The notes: generated by a model from the letters alone, not told the origin. Shown: positions 23,625 to 35,130, counted from the stretch's first letter. The stretch: DNA of 64,000 nucleotides from Megascapheus bottae (GCA_024803745.1 JANJXV010000025.1:18168610-18232609), one strand, 5' to 3'. Numbers and translations are program-made.

Positions 23625-23820
23625 GACACTAAGAGTGGCCTAGTGGTAGAGTGTTCACCTAGCATGCAGGAAGCTCTGGGTTCAATTCCTTGCACATACT
23701 CAGAAAAAGCCACAAGTGGTGCTGTGGCTCAAGTGGCAGAGCACTACCCTTGAGCAAAACGTGTCCAAGGACAGTGCCCAGGCCCTGAGTTCAAGCCCCA
23801 GGCCTGGTAAAACAAATAAA
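23625..23820 (+). mobile_element. SINE-B, full length
   Basis: AGAGTGGCCTAGTGGTAGAG head, ACTCAGAAAAAGCCAC junction, right arm to CCAGGCCTGGTAAAAC. Confidence 0.92.
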
Positions 23821-23900
23821 CTTGTGAGTGGGGATAGGAGGGAAAAAGTGGGAGAGAGGAAGGGAAGGGGTAACACTATCTACAAAGAAATGTACTCTAG

Positions 23901-23980
23901 GGCTGGGGTGTAGCTCCATGGCAAAGTACTTGCCTAGCAGATGCAATGCTCTTGGTTGGATAACCAGTATCAAGAAAAGA
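23901..23980 (+). mobile_element. ID-like monomer
   Basis: GGCTGGGGTGTAGCTCCATGG, AGTACTTGCCTAGCAG and GGTTGGATAACCAG show an ID-like unit without the right arm. Confidence 0.7.
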
Positions 23981-24177
23981 AATTTAAAACCCCCCAAATA
24001 TCCTCTTTACCTGACTTATTTAATTATAATCCCTGTGTATGTCATCTTTATAATAAAATAAAAAAAATATTTTCAAAAGGGAGCCACTGGCTCTTCTACA
24101 TTTCCAGTCATTAAATCACAGAATGAAACAGGGCAAAGAATTTGGGGCTTATTGATACAATGTTTTAGTCTAGTTAG

Positions 24178-24178
<1 letters not shown>

Positions 24179-24230
<52 letters not shown>

Positions 24231-24235
24231 TGTGT
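24179..24235 (+). repeat. (TG)n
   Basis: A TG run with one A interruption, abutting the 3' end of a reversed SINE-A. Confidence 0.97.
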
Positions 24236-24428
24236 ACTGGGGCTGAAACTCAGGGACTGGACCTTTATAGCTAAATGCTAGTGGATCACAGCTCCACTTC
24301 TCGCTTTTCATTGGGTTAATTGGAGATTAAGAGTCTCATGAACTTTTCTGCCCAGGCTGGCTTCAAACCATGATCCTCAGATCTCAGCCTCCTGAGTAGC
24401 TAGGATTATGGGGTGAGCCACCAACAAC
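24236..24428 (-). mobile_element. SINE-A, internally shortened
   Basis: ACTGGGGCTGAAACTCAGGG to AGGATTATGGGGTGAGCCACC, with part of the right arm lost. Confidence 0.9.
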
Positions 24429-25613
24429 AGTCAGAGCAGCGGGCTCATCCTTGTAGGTAGAACCAACCATTTCTTTCCTATCTATCCAAATCTCTTCTCC
24501 TGGAAGCAAGGAGTTAAACAACATTTAAACACAGCCACTGGCTTAGCAACGCCCTTGACAACCTGCAACATTGACACATTGTGTCTGCCTTCTTTTACAA
24601 AGCTTCCAGCTACAAATCCAAGCTGACAGCGGAGTTTCACCTTCAAAACCACAAGTTTAAATGAATTATGTGTAAAAGGGCTCAAAAGAATGTCTAGTAC
24701 ACAGAAAGTCCTAGCCAAGTATTTAAGGCTTTACTTACCCTCCCCCCATATTTTTTCATTCTTTCCCTTCCTTTATTGCATAGAAATATAAATTCATTCC
24801 CACAGTGCAGGCATGAGAAATGACGGAATCTTCATTACTCTGGTTTAATTACCTATTCCCTGTGTATAAGGAAGGGGAAGCCTGGAGAGACCGGAAGTCC
24901 TTCCAAAGGGATCTGGAGTCAGGTAAGGGGGTAGGGTCTCTCCTTCCTGACACCTGGACAAGAGGAGCTCCCTCACAGAGCTCTCTGGTTTAGGGTGGTC
25001 ACCTGTCTCAGGGAAAAGCCAAGCTTCTTAATTCTAGGGAGACCCATCAGGGGTTCATTCTTTCTTTTCCTTTCCTTCCTGAGTTAAGCCAAGCACAGCC
25101 CTGGGTGTTGGATCAATTCAATTATCATAAACAGCAGCGACGGAAGGAGCACTAACAGCCAGGCTGGGAGCACTACAATGGAGCTGTCTCCAGAAGACAG
25201 ACGGCAGCGGGCGGACGGCGTGTGGGGCCTGCTAGATAGACAAGGACTGGCCGGTGGGATCTGCTGGTACCCAAAGATGTTAGGGATGCTCAGAGTGATG
25301 GTAACTATAGCAACCGCTACTCACTGTGCTCTTGGGTGGGCTGAGCCCATTTCTTCCTTTAGTATCTACACAGCCTGAAATGGAGTCGTGATGGGGCGGG
25401 GTGGAGGAGGGGCGCTCAGGGTTAGCACTCAGGCCCCAGACTGGAGAGAGGAAAGCTTCCCAGACAGACACTGGGCAGTCACAGCCCAGAAGTTTCTGAG
25501 GCCAACGAGAGGCTGAGAACCCTACTCTATACAATACGGAGAATTGGAAGTCTGTGGAAATGGAAAGAAAAAAAGACACAGAGAGCTGAATGGAGGAAGA
25601 AGACTGTGAGAAT
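24429..25613. other. Unique block with RFX-like site
   Basis: About 1.2 kb without recognised repeats. It includes AT-rich CAATTCAATTATCATAAAC near 25113-25132 and an X-box-like palindrome at 25301. The open frame beginning 25178 has no recognisable domain. Confidence 0.5.
25301..25314 (+). promoter_or_regulatory. RFX X-box-like palindrome
   Basis: GTAACTATAGCAAC fits the GTNRCY-N2-RGYAAC form of RFX-family X-box motifs. It is nearly the reverse complement of the site at 28607. Confidence 0.5.
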
Positions 25614-25840
25614 GGGACTGGGGCTTGAACTCAGGACCTGGGTGTTGTCCTTTAGCTTTTTCAACTCAAAGCTGGCACTCTACCACTTAAAAGCCACATC
25701 TCCACTTACAGCTTACTATTATTAATTGGAAAAGAGGCATCTCACAGACTTTCCTGCCCAGGCTGGCTTTGTACTATGTTTCTCAGATGTTAGCCTCCCG
25801 AGAAGCTGGGATTACAAGCATAAGCCAGTAGCACCTGGCT
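25614..25840 (-). mobile_element. SINE-A, full length
   Basis: GGGACTGGGGCTTGAACTC to AGCATAAGCCAGTAGCACC. Confidence 0.9.
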
Positions 25841-26414
25841 AAAATCATCCGTATCTCCCCTGGATTAGGACCCTGTATTACTGGAGGGTTACCCTGGGCC
25901 TGCAGCTAGGGGAAAATGCACACAATGTGGGGACCCAGAGCCTCCTTGCCTCCTGGTCCCTGGGGGCCATTTACAACCCCAGAGGGCTTCTTTCTTGTCT
26001 CACTTCTTTTGCTGACCTAAGTACAATTTACTCATGAAGGAGTGGGGGGGGGGACAACTTTCCCTGGTCCCCAAATCAAATCACTCCAGGAAGGAAGAGA
26101 GTTGAAAAGAACCAGGGGAAATAAATGTATTCAGCAAGTGTATTTTTATTCCAATAAAACTTGATTCAATAACCATCATGAATATTTCATTGGCAAGACA
26201 TGGCCGGGCTGTATTGCTGGGCTTAGGCCAATTCTGCCCTCTCTCCCCTCGCTCGGCGCAAGGGCAGGGGCCCCGCTGCAGCCACCTGAGCAGCTTGGAG
26301 AGCAGAAAGAACATGGCAGGCCCTACAAATCTCCCAGCTGTCATTAGCCAGCTCCTGGCACTGCTTTGAGCATGAATGCTGAGGACAGAGACATGGGTAT
26401 GCTATTCCTTTAGT
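25841..26414. other. Unique block, possible conserved element
   Basis: 26110-26200 is AT-rich (AAACTTGATTCAATAACC, TCATGAATATTTCATTGG) in unique context. 26220-26280 is GC-rich. No exon. Confidence 0.4.
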
Positions 26415-26646
26415 TTTATGCCAGTCCTGGGGCTTGAACTCGGAGCCTGAATGCTGTCCCTTAGCTTCTTTGTTGTTGTTAAAGTTGGCACTTTAATACT
26501 TAAGCCACACAGCTTCGCTTCCCGTCCTTAGGTGGTCCATGGGAGATCTGAGTCCTATAGACTTCCCTGCCTGGGCTGGCTTCAAACTGTGATTCCCAGA
26601 TCTCAGCCTCCTGAGTAGCTGGGATTACTGGTGTGAGCTATGGTTC
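26415..26646 (-). mobile_element. SINE-A, full length
   Basis: TTATGCCAGTCCTGGGGCTTG to GGGATTACTGGTGTGAGC. Confidence 0.9.
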
Positions 26647-27050
26647 TCAGTGGAAAATACAGACAGTTGGGTAGGAGTTTCTCTACACTTGGCCAAGGAG
26701 GGCACAGCAGTCAGGGACATGTGCAGTTTGATCCCAAGCAGCCAGATATGGAGGATGAAGCCAACACAAAGCAAGACTGAACCACAGGCCCCTGATATAG
26801 CCGTGCCTGAAGCTGTACAGTAACAAAGACAATCATTCTACTTTTGGCCTAATCCTCAGGCTAGGTTTCTGTCATTTGAGGAAAAAAAAAAAAGTTCTGT
26901 TTAATGGCTGAGATTAGAAACATGGCTTTTAAATTAGGGTCTTAGTCCTCCCCAGAGAAAGAGGGGTACCAGGGTGGAAGAAATGCTGGAACTTTCTGCT
27001 GACATGTCCCAGTCTACTCTGATCCAGAGGCAGGAGTAAGAAGTCAAAAG
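26647..27050. other. Unique intronic sequence
   Basis: About 400 bases with an A12 run near 26882. Nothing recognised. Confidence 0.4.
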
Positions 27051-27240
27051 CAGCCAGGCACCTGGAAGCATCCCTGTAATCCCAGTTATTCAGGAGGCTG
27101 AGATCTGACAATCAGGGTTCAAAGCCAGCCCAAGCAGGAAAATCCATGAGATTCTGATGTCTTATTTACTACCTAAAAGTCAGTAGTGGAGATGTGGCTC
27201 AAGTAGTAGAGTGCCAGCTGTGTGCAAAAGAGGCTCAGTG
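27051..27240 (+). mobile_element. SINE-A, 3' truncated
   Basis: CAGCCAGGCACCTGGAAGC head through linker, ending within the right arm at AAAGAGGCTCAGTG. Confidence 0.87.
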
Positions 27241-27459
27241 AAGATGGGCGCCAGCGGCTCACACCTGTAATCCTAGGTATTCAGAAGGCTGAGATGTGAG
27301 GATCAAAGTTCAAAGCCATCCTGGGCAAGAAAGTCTGTGAGCATCTTACCTACAATTAATTACCAAAAAAGCTGGAGCATAGCTCTGGTAGAGCACTAGC
27401 CTTGAGCCCAAAAGCTCAGGGACAGCACTCAGGCCCTGAGTTCAAGTCCCAGGACTGGG
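27241..27459 (+). mobile_element. SINE-A, full length, head-to-tail with previous copy
   Basis: GATGGGCGCCAGCGGCTCAC to CAAGTCCCAGGACTGGG, immediately after the truncated copy. It may have inserted into the tail of that copy. Confidence 0.9.
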
Positions 27460-27536
27460 TATTTGAATGAAGTGGTAGAGTACTTGCCCTAAACAAGAAA
27501 GGGGACTCTGAGTTCAACCCCCACTTCAAAACCCAA
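27460..27536 (+). mobile_element. Diverged ID-like monomer
   Basis: AGTGGTAGAGTACTTGCCC and CTGAGTTCAACCCCCAC keep the A/B-box order. Confidence 0.55.
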
Positions 27537-28382
27537 CAAGGCTTTTTGTTTGATCCTTTTTATCTAGATCCTCTGGGCTAAAAGCAAAACCAAGACAGAG
27601 ATCCTGTCTTTTTCTCCAGCTTCTGGCTAGCCACCAGCAGTACTTGCTTTGTTCTCAATCTCAGGTTGCAACGAAAACAGCTTTGACAGGTCAGAAGCCT
27701 AGGGGTTAGAGCCAGGCTGGAGAAAGCTGGACTCTTAGCCCCTCACTACGAACGCTGGCCCTGCAGGGTGACCCAGTTCATAGGAAGCCCAGCTGGGCCT
27801 GGAGGAACCTTGTGCCTCAGCCACAAGCAGACCCAGTTAACAGGCAGATTAATGGGTGGTCAGGTGTGAGGAAGCCAGCCAGAACCCCACACTGGGGGAA
27901 ACACAAGGCATTTGTTTGGGTTTCTGAGGCACTTTATGAATCCCTTCTCTCTGGCCTTTCCAAAGGGACAAGCCTCTGAAACACTCGCAGCCCGCTTGTG
28001 AAAAGGTCCCTCTGTCTTTGCTGGCTGTGGGCAAATGTGCGTGGGGCCAGCACACCCAGGAGAGTGGGCAGAGGAAGAAAAGTGGCAGAATCAATGGGCT
28101 GGATTACAGACCCCCACACCCCCGGGCAGATAATAACATCCATGGGCCGGTGGCTCACACCAAATTTCCTTCCCCAGGGAGGGCAGAGAGCAGGTGCCAA
28201 TCACAGGGGATTAAAACCAGCTGGGGGTGAGACCTATAGAGAAAGAAAGTGCCCCCCCCCCCATACACCAAGGCTGGGCTGGCAGCCAAGAATGGAGCTG
28301 GGATGCAGGGATGAGGGATAGAGTCCAATCTGGAAGTCTTGCCTGCCGAAATAGCACTGCCCCTCTCTGGCTCCAAGAGGCA
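27537..28382. other. Unique intronic sequence
   Basis: About 850 bases. A C11 run lies at 28252-28262. Several overlapping frames on both strands lack splice sites and domains. Confidence 0.45.
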
Positions 28383-28446
28383 AAAGAAAAAAAAAAAGCT
28401 AAGTGACAGTGTGCGGGCCCTGAGTTCAAGCCCCAGTACTGGCTGA
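28383..28446 (+). mobile_element. SINE right-arm fragment
   Basis: AGCTAAGTGACAGTGTGCGG and GAGTTCAAGCCCCAGTACTGG, followed by a purine-rich tract to about 28540. Confidence 0.7.
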
Positions 28447-28606
28447 GGAGAGGAGGGGATGGGAGGAGGAGAGAGGAAGGGAGGATGGAGGCGTTAAGAG
28501 GAGAAAAGGGAGGCAGAGAGAAGGAAGGAGAGGCTAGAGGAGCTCCAGAAATCTGGGCGTACAGTCAGCCCAGCACCACCTGATCCCGAGATAGCCTAGT
28601 CCACTT

Positions 28607-28620
28607 GTTGCTATAGTAAC
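28607..28620 (-). promoter_or_regulatory. RFX X-box-like palindrome
   Basis: GTTGCTATAGTAAC fits GTNRCY-N2-RGYAAC. It equals the reverse complement of the 25301 motif at 13 of 14 positions. Confidence 0.5.
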
Positions 28621-28844
28621 CTCAGATGCTATCACTGAGCCTCACAAGGAAGGACTCTGGAAAGCTAAGTCATTTTCTCAAAGCCACAGGTGCCCTGCTC
28701 ACCAAAGCCCTGTGCAATGTCTGCCTAGAGGAGGTGTTATAATGCCAGCTGCTGCCCAGGAGTAATGGACCCTGTGAGGCCCTGGCATCTCTCCTGCCAT
28801 GGGGACTTCTTTGAAGAAGAGCCAAAGCTGGTGTTACCAGTCTC

Positions 28845-28935
28845 CTTTTGCAGAGATGGACAAAGGGTGAAGCCTCTGGCCTGCGGTCACGGCGTAAAGT
28901 AGCAAGCTGTGATTCGAACCCTGTGACTCTGGCTT
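28845..28935 (-). mobile_element. MIR remnant
   Basis: GGCCTGCGGTCACGGCG and AGCTGTGATTCGAACCCTG correspond to the reverse MIR core. Confidence 0.6.
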
Positions 28936-29655
28936 AGCCGTGGTACAAAATCAAATGTGAAGAAGGGATTTAGATCAAGTGCTTAGCTGGTGGCTACCAA
29001 ACAAAGGCCGGAGAGGAGCTGGGGGCCTGTTGGAGGTGGAGGGGCACTGGGCTGAGCGGAGCAGGGGCCGGGGCCTAGCCACTCCCTGATACTCTCCCCT
29101 GCTAATTGCCTTCAGGGAAAATTATCTACCAGAGGTGATTCTGCTGCCTTGGTATCAAAGCCTGGCCTGGAGTGAGCCTCAAGCCCCATCGTAGGAGAAT
29201 GAGGGTGACTCTCAGCCAGGTCTACCCGGAAAAAAACGTTATCTAAATAAAGATGGCAGTTTGGTGACTGTGGAGTTTGTATTGGGGCCAAATGGAACTC
29301 TCTCTTCCAAGCCAAGGAGATGCAAAACCCTGGGCCGGTGCCCAAGAAAGGGGGCACATACGCCATGTGCATGCTTGTGCACTCTCCTCCTTCTCCTCAC
29401 CCTCCCTCTCCTCCTCCTTTCCCTGCTACCTCCCCAGCCACTGGGTGTGGGGGGCGGGGGAGAGGCGGGTTGCCAGCAGCATCTTGGGCCAGAGTCTGGT
29501 CTCCATAGTGAAGTTTGGCATACTGACGCTCAGGTGGGGGTTGGATCTTGGCCAGACTTGAGCTGGAAGGGGACAGAAGGCCTGGGATGGGGGAAGGTTG
29601 GCCCAGTAGGTTCCATTAGGTGTCTCTCCCCTCTCCCCCATTTTGATTTGCTCTG

Positions 29656-29825
29656 TGTTAGTCTTGGGGCTTGAACTCAGGGCCAGGGCATTATCTATGA
29701 GCTTCTTTGCCTAAGGCTAGCATGCTACCACTTGAGCTCCACTTTCAACTTTTTTTGGTAGTTTATTGAAGATGTGTTTTGGCTTTTAGCTGTGATCCTC
29801 AGATCTCAGCCTTCCGAGTAATGTG
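29656..29825 (-). mobile_element. SINE-A, head missing
   Basis: TAGTCTTGGGGCTTGAACTC to TCTCAGCCTTCCGAGTAATG. The outer head is absent. Confidence 0.87.
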
Positions 29826-30059
29826 GAGTTCCCATTTTATGCCCGCCTTCTACATTAGCAATTGAGTGGGGGGAAATGATATGAAGTATAGTATCACTGA
29901 CAATGTTACAATGAAACCAGAACACACATTACTGATAATGTTGAAAATTGCACTGATTATTGGAAAGCAACATAGCAAGCACATAGCCAGGGTTATAGTC
30001 AGCTCATTTACAGTGACCCAGTAAATCGCTCTGGTGACCCTGAATCCCAAGACTTCATT

Positions 30060-30250
30060 CACAAGGCCGACATGTGTCTACTGCATCACTGCCTGTAACA
30101 GCCCCACATGGAACACAAGCTAAGTGTTCAACAACAGGGGAATTGAGGGGTAGCTACTGCATGTAAACTCCACAGACTATTTTGTGGCCATCTGAAATAC
30201 TGACCAATGCTGTGTTACCAGAGAAGATGCTTCAGATGAAAAAGTGAAAT
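30060..30250 (+). mobile_element. Ancient L1/HAL1 3'-end remnant
   Basis: TGCATCACTGCCTGTAACAGC, AAGTGTTCAACAACAGGGG and ACTATTTTGTGGCCATC follow the order of an old L1 3' end. Confidence 0.6.
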
Positions 30251-30265
30251 TAAAAGACTCAGAAT

Positions 30266-30385
30266 GGCCGCGGGCTGGTGGTTCATGCCTGTAATCCCAG
30301 CAAAGTCAGGGGGTGAGATCTGAAGATCATGGTTTGAAGCCAGCTCAGGCAGGAATGCTCATGAGATTCTTCTCCAATTAAGCGT
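30266..30385 (+). mobile_element. SINE-A, 3' truncated, with CA tail
   Basis: Head GGGCTGGTGGTTCATGCC to linker TCTTCTCCAATTAAGC, then a CA run. The right arm is absent. Confidence 0.87.
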
Positions 30386-30388
30386 GTG

Positions 30389-30438
<50 letters not shown>

Positions 30439-30454
30439 CGCACGTGCGTGCGTG
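30386..30454 (+). repeat. (CA)n with GTGCGTGC end
   Basis: CA run at 30392-30435, then an alternating CGCACGTGCGTGCGTGC segment. Confidence 0.95.
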
Positions 30455-30615
30455 CAGAATGGTTTCAGTGGGTTCTAAGCCACCTGTCCCCACTTTCTAG
30501 TTTCCATGAGGACACTGTGTTCCTTTCTCCTTCCTCAGGTTTGATTCTTCCTTAATCTTCCCACCAACATGAGTGACCCTTAATGGGTTTCCTGTAGCTG
30601 GGCCCCACGACCCCC

Positions 30616-30840
30616 GCCAGCCTCTTGCTGGCTTTGACTCAGGACCTAGGCCCTGTCCCTAAGCTTCTTTTTGCTCAGAACTAGATCTCTACCACTTCAG
30701 TCACAGCTTTTTTCTGGGTCATTTATTAAAGGTAAGTATCTCAGGGACTTTCCTGCACAGGCTGGCTTCGAACTGCCATCCTCAGATTTCAGCCTCCTGA
30801 GTAGATAAGGATGTCAGGCACGAGCTACCGGCACCCAGCT
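30616..30840 (-). mobile_element. SINE-A, full length
   Basis: GCCAGCCTCTTGCTGGCTTTG (diverged B-box end) to CACGAGCTACCGGCACCC. Confidence 0.88.
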
Positions 30841-31633
30841 GAGATTTTAATCAGTCTGCCCCAGCTTCAGCTCCATGCTCTACGGAGTCCGTAGAATTCC
30901 TCTCTCTGTTCTTGAGAACATTTGTCACCTGTCCGCTCTTCTAACCAATGTTATCTTAGTGCTAAGCGGGATCATAATTCTGCCTGGTGCCATGGGGATT
31001 CTCCAGAATCTATTACTCTGACAGTGACAAAAGCCCTTCAGGCTGGGATACCCCAACCCACACTCATAGGTGGATTCAGTCACTATTTCCCTACATGCAC
31101 ATGGCATCCCTGCCAGCCACATGCAGATTCCAGGCCCTTCCCTTCCATGTCCAGCCCAGGTCATCCTTCAGATGGAGGAAACCACACATTACTTCATCCT
31201 CTCGTGCTCTGCAAGCCATGCATGTCCTGTACTATACAAGTGTGTAACATATCTCAGACCATGTATCTATCCATCCATCACCCCCCCAACACATAACACC
31301 CCTATATCTGAAAAGCTACACACCTTGGGGCTCCAGCCAGCTATGTCCACATTCCTCTCAGGGAAAAATGCCTGATTCTCACACCCGACATCCTGTCCCT
31401 TCCCAAGCTATGCTGTGCTGCACAAGCACTTCCGGGAGGAACATTCATTATTGCTAATGAGTATTACATGCCTAATTAATTCTCACGTTCAGCCTGAGGA
31501 CCTGACCCAGGGCCTGATTTCCACTTGGGGAAAATAAAACACAAAGCTAATAGGTCTTATGTGCTGGCTGGTAGAATTTAGGGCCCACATGGACCAGTCT
31601 GCCTGGTCCCTAGATTCAAAGCAGTTGCATGAG
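30841..31633. other. Unique block, AT-rich conserved-looking core
   Basis: 31430-31520 has ATTATTGCTAATGAG and GCCTAATTAATTCTCACG, homeobox-type cores in unique context. Overlapping frames around 30920-31300 have no recognisable domains. Confidence 0.4.
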
Positions 31634-31850
31634 AAGGTTCAAAGCCAACCCGGGGCAGGTTGTGAGACTCTTAACTCCAATTAACCACTACCACCACCAC
31701 CAAAAACCAGAAATGGTGTGGTAGCTCAAGTGGTAGAGAACTAATCTTGAGTAACAAAGCTCAGGGACAGTGTCCAGGCCCTGAGTTCAAGACCAGAAAC
31801 TGCATACCTACACACATACCCCTCCCCCCCAAATAAACAACAAAAAAAAA
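31634..31850 (+). mobile_element. SINE-A, 5' truncated
   Basis: Starts at GGTTCAAAGCCAACCCGG, followed by linker with an inserted ACCACCACCACC, right arm, A-rich tail. Confidence 0.85.
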
Positions 31851-32025
31851 CAGATCCAGGGAAGGAGTACCCTACCAGACACCCCTATCAGTTCTATAGA
31901 GCCTCTGCTTTCTCTTGCCCTAGGAAGCCAGCAAGGGGTGGGGAAGGATGGCTTTCTTGGGGACAATCCTAACCCAGCAGAGGACAAGAGCTAAGAGCAA
32001 TCAGGCATCCCCCGATTCTTCCTCA

Positions 32026-32275
32026 TTTTTTTTTTTTTTGCCAGTCTTGGTGCTTGAACTTAGGGCCCTACCACTCTCCCCTCAGCTTTTTCAATCAAGG
32101 CTGGTGTTCTACCACCTGATTCACAGCTCCACATCCAGCTTTTTGTTGGTGGTGGTGTTGGTGAATTGGAGGTAAGAGTTTCACAGACTTTCCTATCCAG
32201 GCTAGCTTTGAGCTGCCCCCTTCAGATCTCAGCCTCCTGAGAGGCTAGATTGCAGGTGTGTCTGATCAGCAGCAG
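32026..32275 (-). mobile_element. SINE-A, full length
   Basis: Poly-T, GCCAGTCTTGGTGCTTGAAC, ending GGCTAGATTGCAGGTGTG. Confidence 0.9.
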
Positions 32276-32728
32276 GCTTTACCCCCCCCACTCCCCACCC
32301 TTTTATGGCCACCTCTCATGTGCATGGTACATGGTTTCTCACAGGACACCTAGCTCAGAAAACTCAATCATTCCAGCTTTCTTCAGTCCCTATGTCTCTC
32401 TTTACCCGTTTCTGGTTGGCTCCCTAAGAAACTGGGCCCACAGGCAGCCTTTAGGAAACATACCCTAATGCAGTACTGATTCTCTCTCCCTTTGTTTTTT
32501 TTAGGCAGTATCCATATTGTTCCACACAGCCAGACTACAGCTCTCTATAGAACAAATGAACTGGCTAGAATATGTCCCTCACAAGGCTAACACCCACAGT
32601 GCCACCATCCTTTCCACCTCCGCCCTTGCAGTGCTGAGTCTTCCTTCCACGATTCCCAGTACTTTATGATTGCCAGGCCCTGACACCAAACCACAGCCGC
32701 CTTGCACTACATTAAAGTATCAGTGTCA
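32276..32728. other. Unique intronic sequence
   Basis: Pyrimidine-rich. No exon or repeat recognised. Confidence 0.4.
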
Positions 32729-32965
32729 CCGGGCCCTGGTTGCTCACAACTGGAATCCTAACTACTCAGGAGGCTGAGATCTGAGGACCATGGTTCAAAG
32801 CCAACCTAGGACACTAAAGATCATGAAATTCTTATCTCCAATAAATCACTAGAAAAACAGAAATAGAGCTGTGGCTCAAGGGATAGGGCGGTAGCCTTGT
32901 ACTGAAGAGCTCAAGGACAGCGGCCAGGCGCAGAGTTCAAGCCCCAGGATCAACAAAACAAAAAG
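32729..32965 (+). mobile_element. SINE-A, full length
   Basis: CCGGGCCCTGGTTGCTCAC to GAGTTCAAGCCCCAGGATC. A further right-arm scrap (CAAGCTCCGTACCAGCAC) follows near 33005. Confidence 0.9.
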
Positions 32966-33239
32966 CTAAGAAGAAAAAGCTAAGAATGTCAGCATCTTGA
33001 GTACAAGCTCCGTACCAGCACAAACAAAAACAAATCCTTGCTCCTGTGCAGGCCTGGGGTTTACCAGAAGAGTTTAGGGAGTCAGTTCTAGCAACATCTA
33101 GCCCTCCAATCCTGTCCTACCTGCCTGGGAAGTTTCCTTGCCTTCTCCAGGAACCAAAACTTAATAGCATTTAGTATTTGTGTCATCTTTGTTTGAGATG
33201 CACATCAATAACTTCCAATATTCTTGGTCTCTGTTTCTT

Positions 33240-33445
33240 TTAATATCATGTATCTGTCAGTCCATCTACCCATTTATCCATCTGTCTCTGTCTATCCATT
33301 CATCTATCTGTCCTATCTATCTATCTATCCATCTGACTATCCATTCATCTATCTTTTCTATCATCTAGCTATCTACGTATCTATCTGTCTGTCTATCTCT
33401 GTCTGTCTGTCCATTCATCTATCCTCTGTGTATCCACTCATCTAT

Positions 33446-33487
<42 letters not shown>

Positions 33488-33490
33488 ATC
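33240..33490 (+). repeat. (TCTA)n with degenerate flanks
   Basis: TCCA/TCTG/TCTA tetranucleotides throughout. The cleanest TCTA run is 33443-33487. Confidence 0.95.
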
Positions 33491-34206
33491 TATCTAACTG
33501 AATACTGTTATGGTCAAAAAGAAACAAATTAACCCACCATCAACCAAAACAAGCCTGCTGGTTTTCATATCTGAGCTCTGCTGCTTTGTGTGTGTGTGTG
33601 TGTGTGAATGGTTCCAGGTACATGAGGCAGGCTCTGCAGGCCTCAGTTTCCTCAGCTTCAGAACAGGGATGAAACCGCTCAATACCTTCCAGGGTATTGG
33701 GAGGTAGAGGAAGTCATCTCATTCCAGCCCTGAGATCAGCTCTGGCGGGAAGTGAGGACTTCCTGAGGACTAGTCCTGACAGCCAGGAAATCCTGCCCCC
33801 TTCCCAGTGTCTCCAGTCACCCTGAATGTGTGTGTGTGTGGGGGGCCTTCAAAAGCAGACCTGTGGGGAAGAGGCAAAACCATTTTCTTATCAGAGTCTA
33901 GGACCAGGAGTACTGCCTGGCTGTAGCCCCAGGGACAGCTATGGGGACAAGGACAGAGGTTCTTCAACCACAGATCTGGATACCTGACTAGCAGGAAATA
34001 TAAAAGCAACCTGTTGCACCCTCCTCCCCTCCAGAAAGCCTGTTTTATCATCAGCTAATGGTAGTACTTACTAAGGCAGTTTTAGATGTAATAAAACTTT
34101 TTTATTGTTTTAGTCTTGGCTTGGAGAAGCAGAAAAGGAGACAAGCCCAGAACAAAAGGGAGGAAAGAGACTCATAATTAACATGATTAATAACGGAAAC
34201 TTCCAA
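33491..34206. other. Unique sequence with MIR-like part
   Basis: 33640-33720 (GGCCTCAGTTTCCTCAGC, AACAGGGATGAAACC) looks like a forward MIR tail. A TG run lies at 33587-33606. Confidence 0.45.
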
Positions 34207-34440
34207 GCTGGGCACTGGTGGCTTACACCTGTAATCCTGTTGCTCAAAAGGGAAGATGGCTGAGAATCAGGGGTTCAAAGCTAGCCTGGATACAAAAGTC
34301 CATGAGAGTCTCATCTTCAATGAACTGCCAAAGCAAAAAAACTGGAAGTAGAGTTTGAGTGGTAGAGCTCCAGTTGTGAGTGAGAAAGCAAAAGGTTATA
34401 GAGCCTAGGCCCTGAGTTCAAGTCCCAGTACCCAACAGAT
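34207..34440 (+). mobile_element. SINE-A, full length
   Basis: GCTGGGCACTGGTGGCTTAC to CAAGTCCCAGTACCC. A short CA run follows at about 34460. Confidence 0.9.
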
Positions 34441-34519
34441 GTGAATGTGTGCCAGCATGCACACACACACACACAAACCTCCCATAAACACATAAGAAGT
34501 GAGTCTAAGAAATGGCATT

Positions 34520-34640
34520 ATATCTCTTTAACAGAGGAGAAACTGAGGCCTAGCTTGAGCAAGGCCACTTGCCTCAAGTGACAGCTCGGAGCAGCCCAAG
34601 GTCACTTGTGCTGTGGGGAAGATGCCAGGCTGCCTTGATT
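34520..34640 (-). mobile_element. MIR remnant
   Basis: CAGAGGAGAAACTGAGGCC followed by CAAGGCCACTTGCC matches the reverse MIR order. Confidence 0.55.
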
Positions 34641-35130
34641 CTGCTTCTGATGCCCAAGTTCCTTGCACCAGCTGCCATTTGTGGGAGCAGATGATAGATG
34701 GCTGAGCCAAGATCACTAATCCAATCACCTGGTCTCCCTGGCACCTGTGCCAAGTGGCACCTGGATGCCACACAGGAGAGAGGAACAGCAGGAGCAAGGG
34801 AAGGCATTAACCCCCCTGTACCCATGGGACACGGCAGTATTGCCCGTAGCACACATTCCTGCTGGCATGGCCTAGGCTGGGCGTCTTGAGTGGGACACAG
34901 GCCAGGAGCGTGGGCCAGAATGACTAGCTCCCGTGTGCTTTCTGGAAAGGCAAACTCGGAGGCTGCGTGCCCAGTAGCAAACAGCAAAAAAAACACTTCA
35001 AGATAATGGGTGGTTGGCTACCTTGGATGTGATTTTAGGGATGCAAAAACTCACTCCACTGAAGAGCAGGTCCTTAAGCAGGCAAGGCCATCTAAGGAAA
35101 CATAATCTCAGTGATGGTGTGTAGGGGAAC
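34641..35130. other. Unique intronic sequence
   Basis: Contains cysteine-containing minus-strand frames near 34750-34960. They lack EGF spacing and splice sites. Confidence 0.4.

Larger units (their letters stand above)
28447..29655. other. Unique block with RFX-like site and MIR remnant
   Basis: Purine-rich at first, then an X-box-like site at 28607 and a MIR remnant at 28845-28935. 29385-29460 is CT/G-rich. No exon recognised. Confidence 0.45.

Noticed and set aside
33240..33490. Tetranucleotide arrays as a CRISPR-like repeat array
   Set aside because: Units are 4 bases without spacers, in a mammalian intron. They are microsatellites.
34574..34996. Cysteine-containing minus-strand frame as a possible upstream MEGF11 exon
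   Set aside because: Cysteine spacing does not fit EGF, laminin-EGF or EMI modules, and there is no acceptor/donor pair in the required phase.
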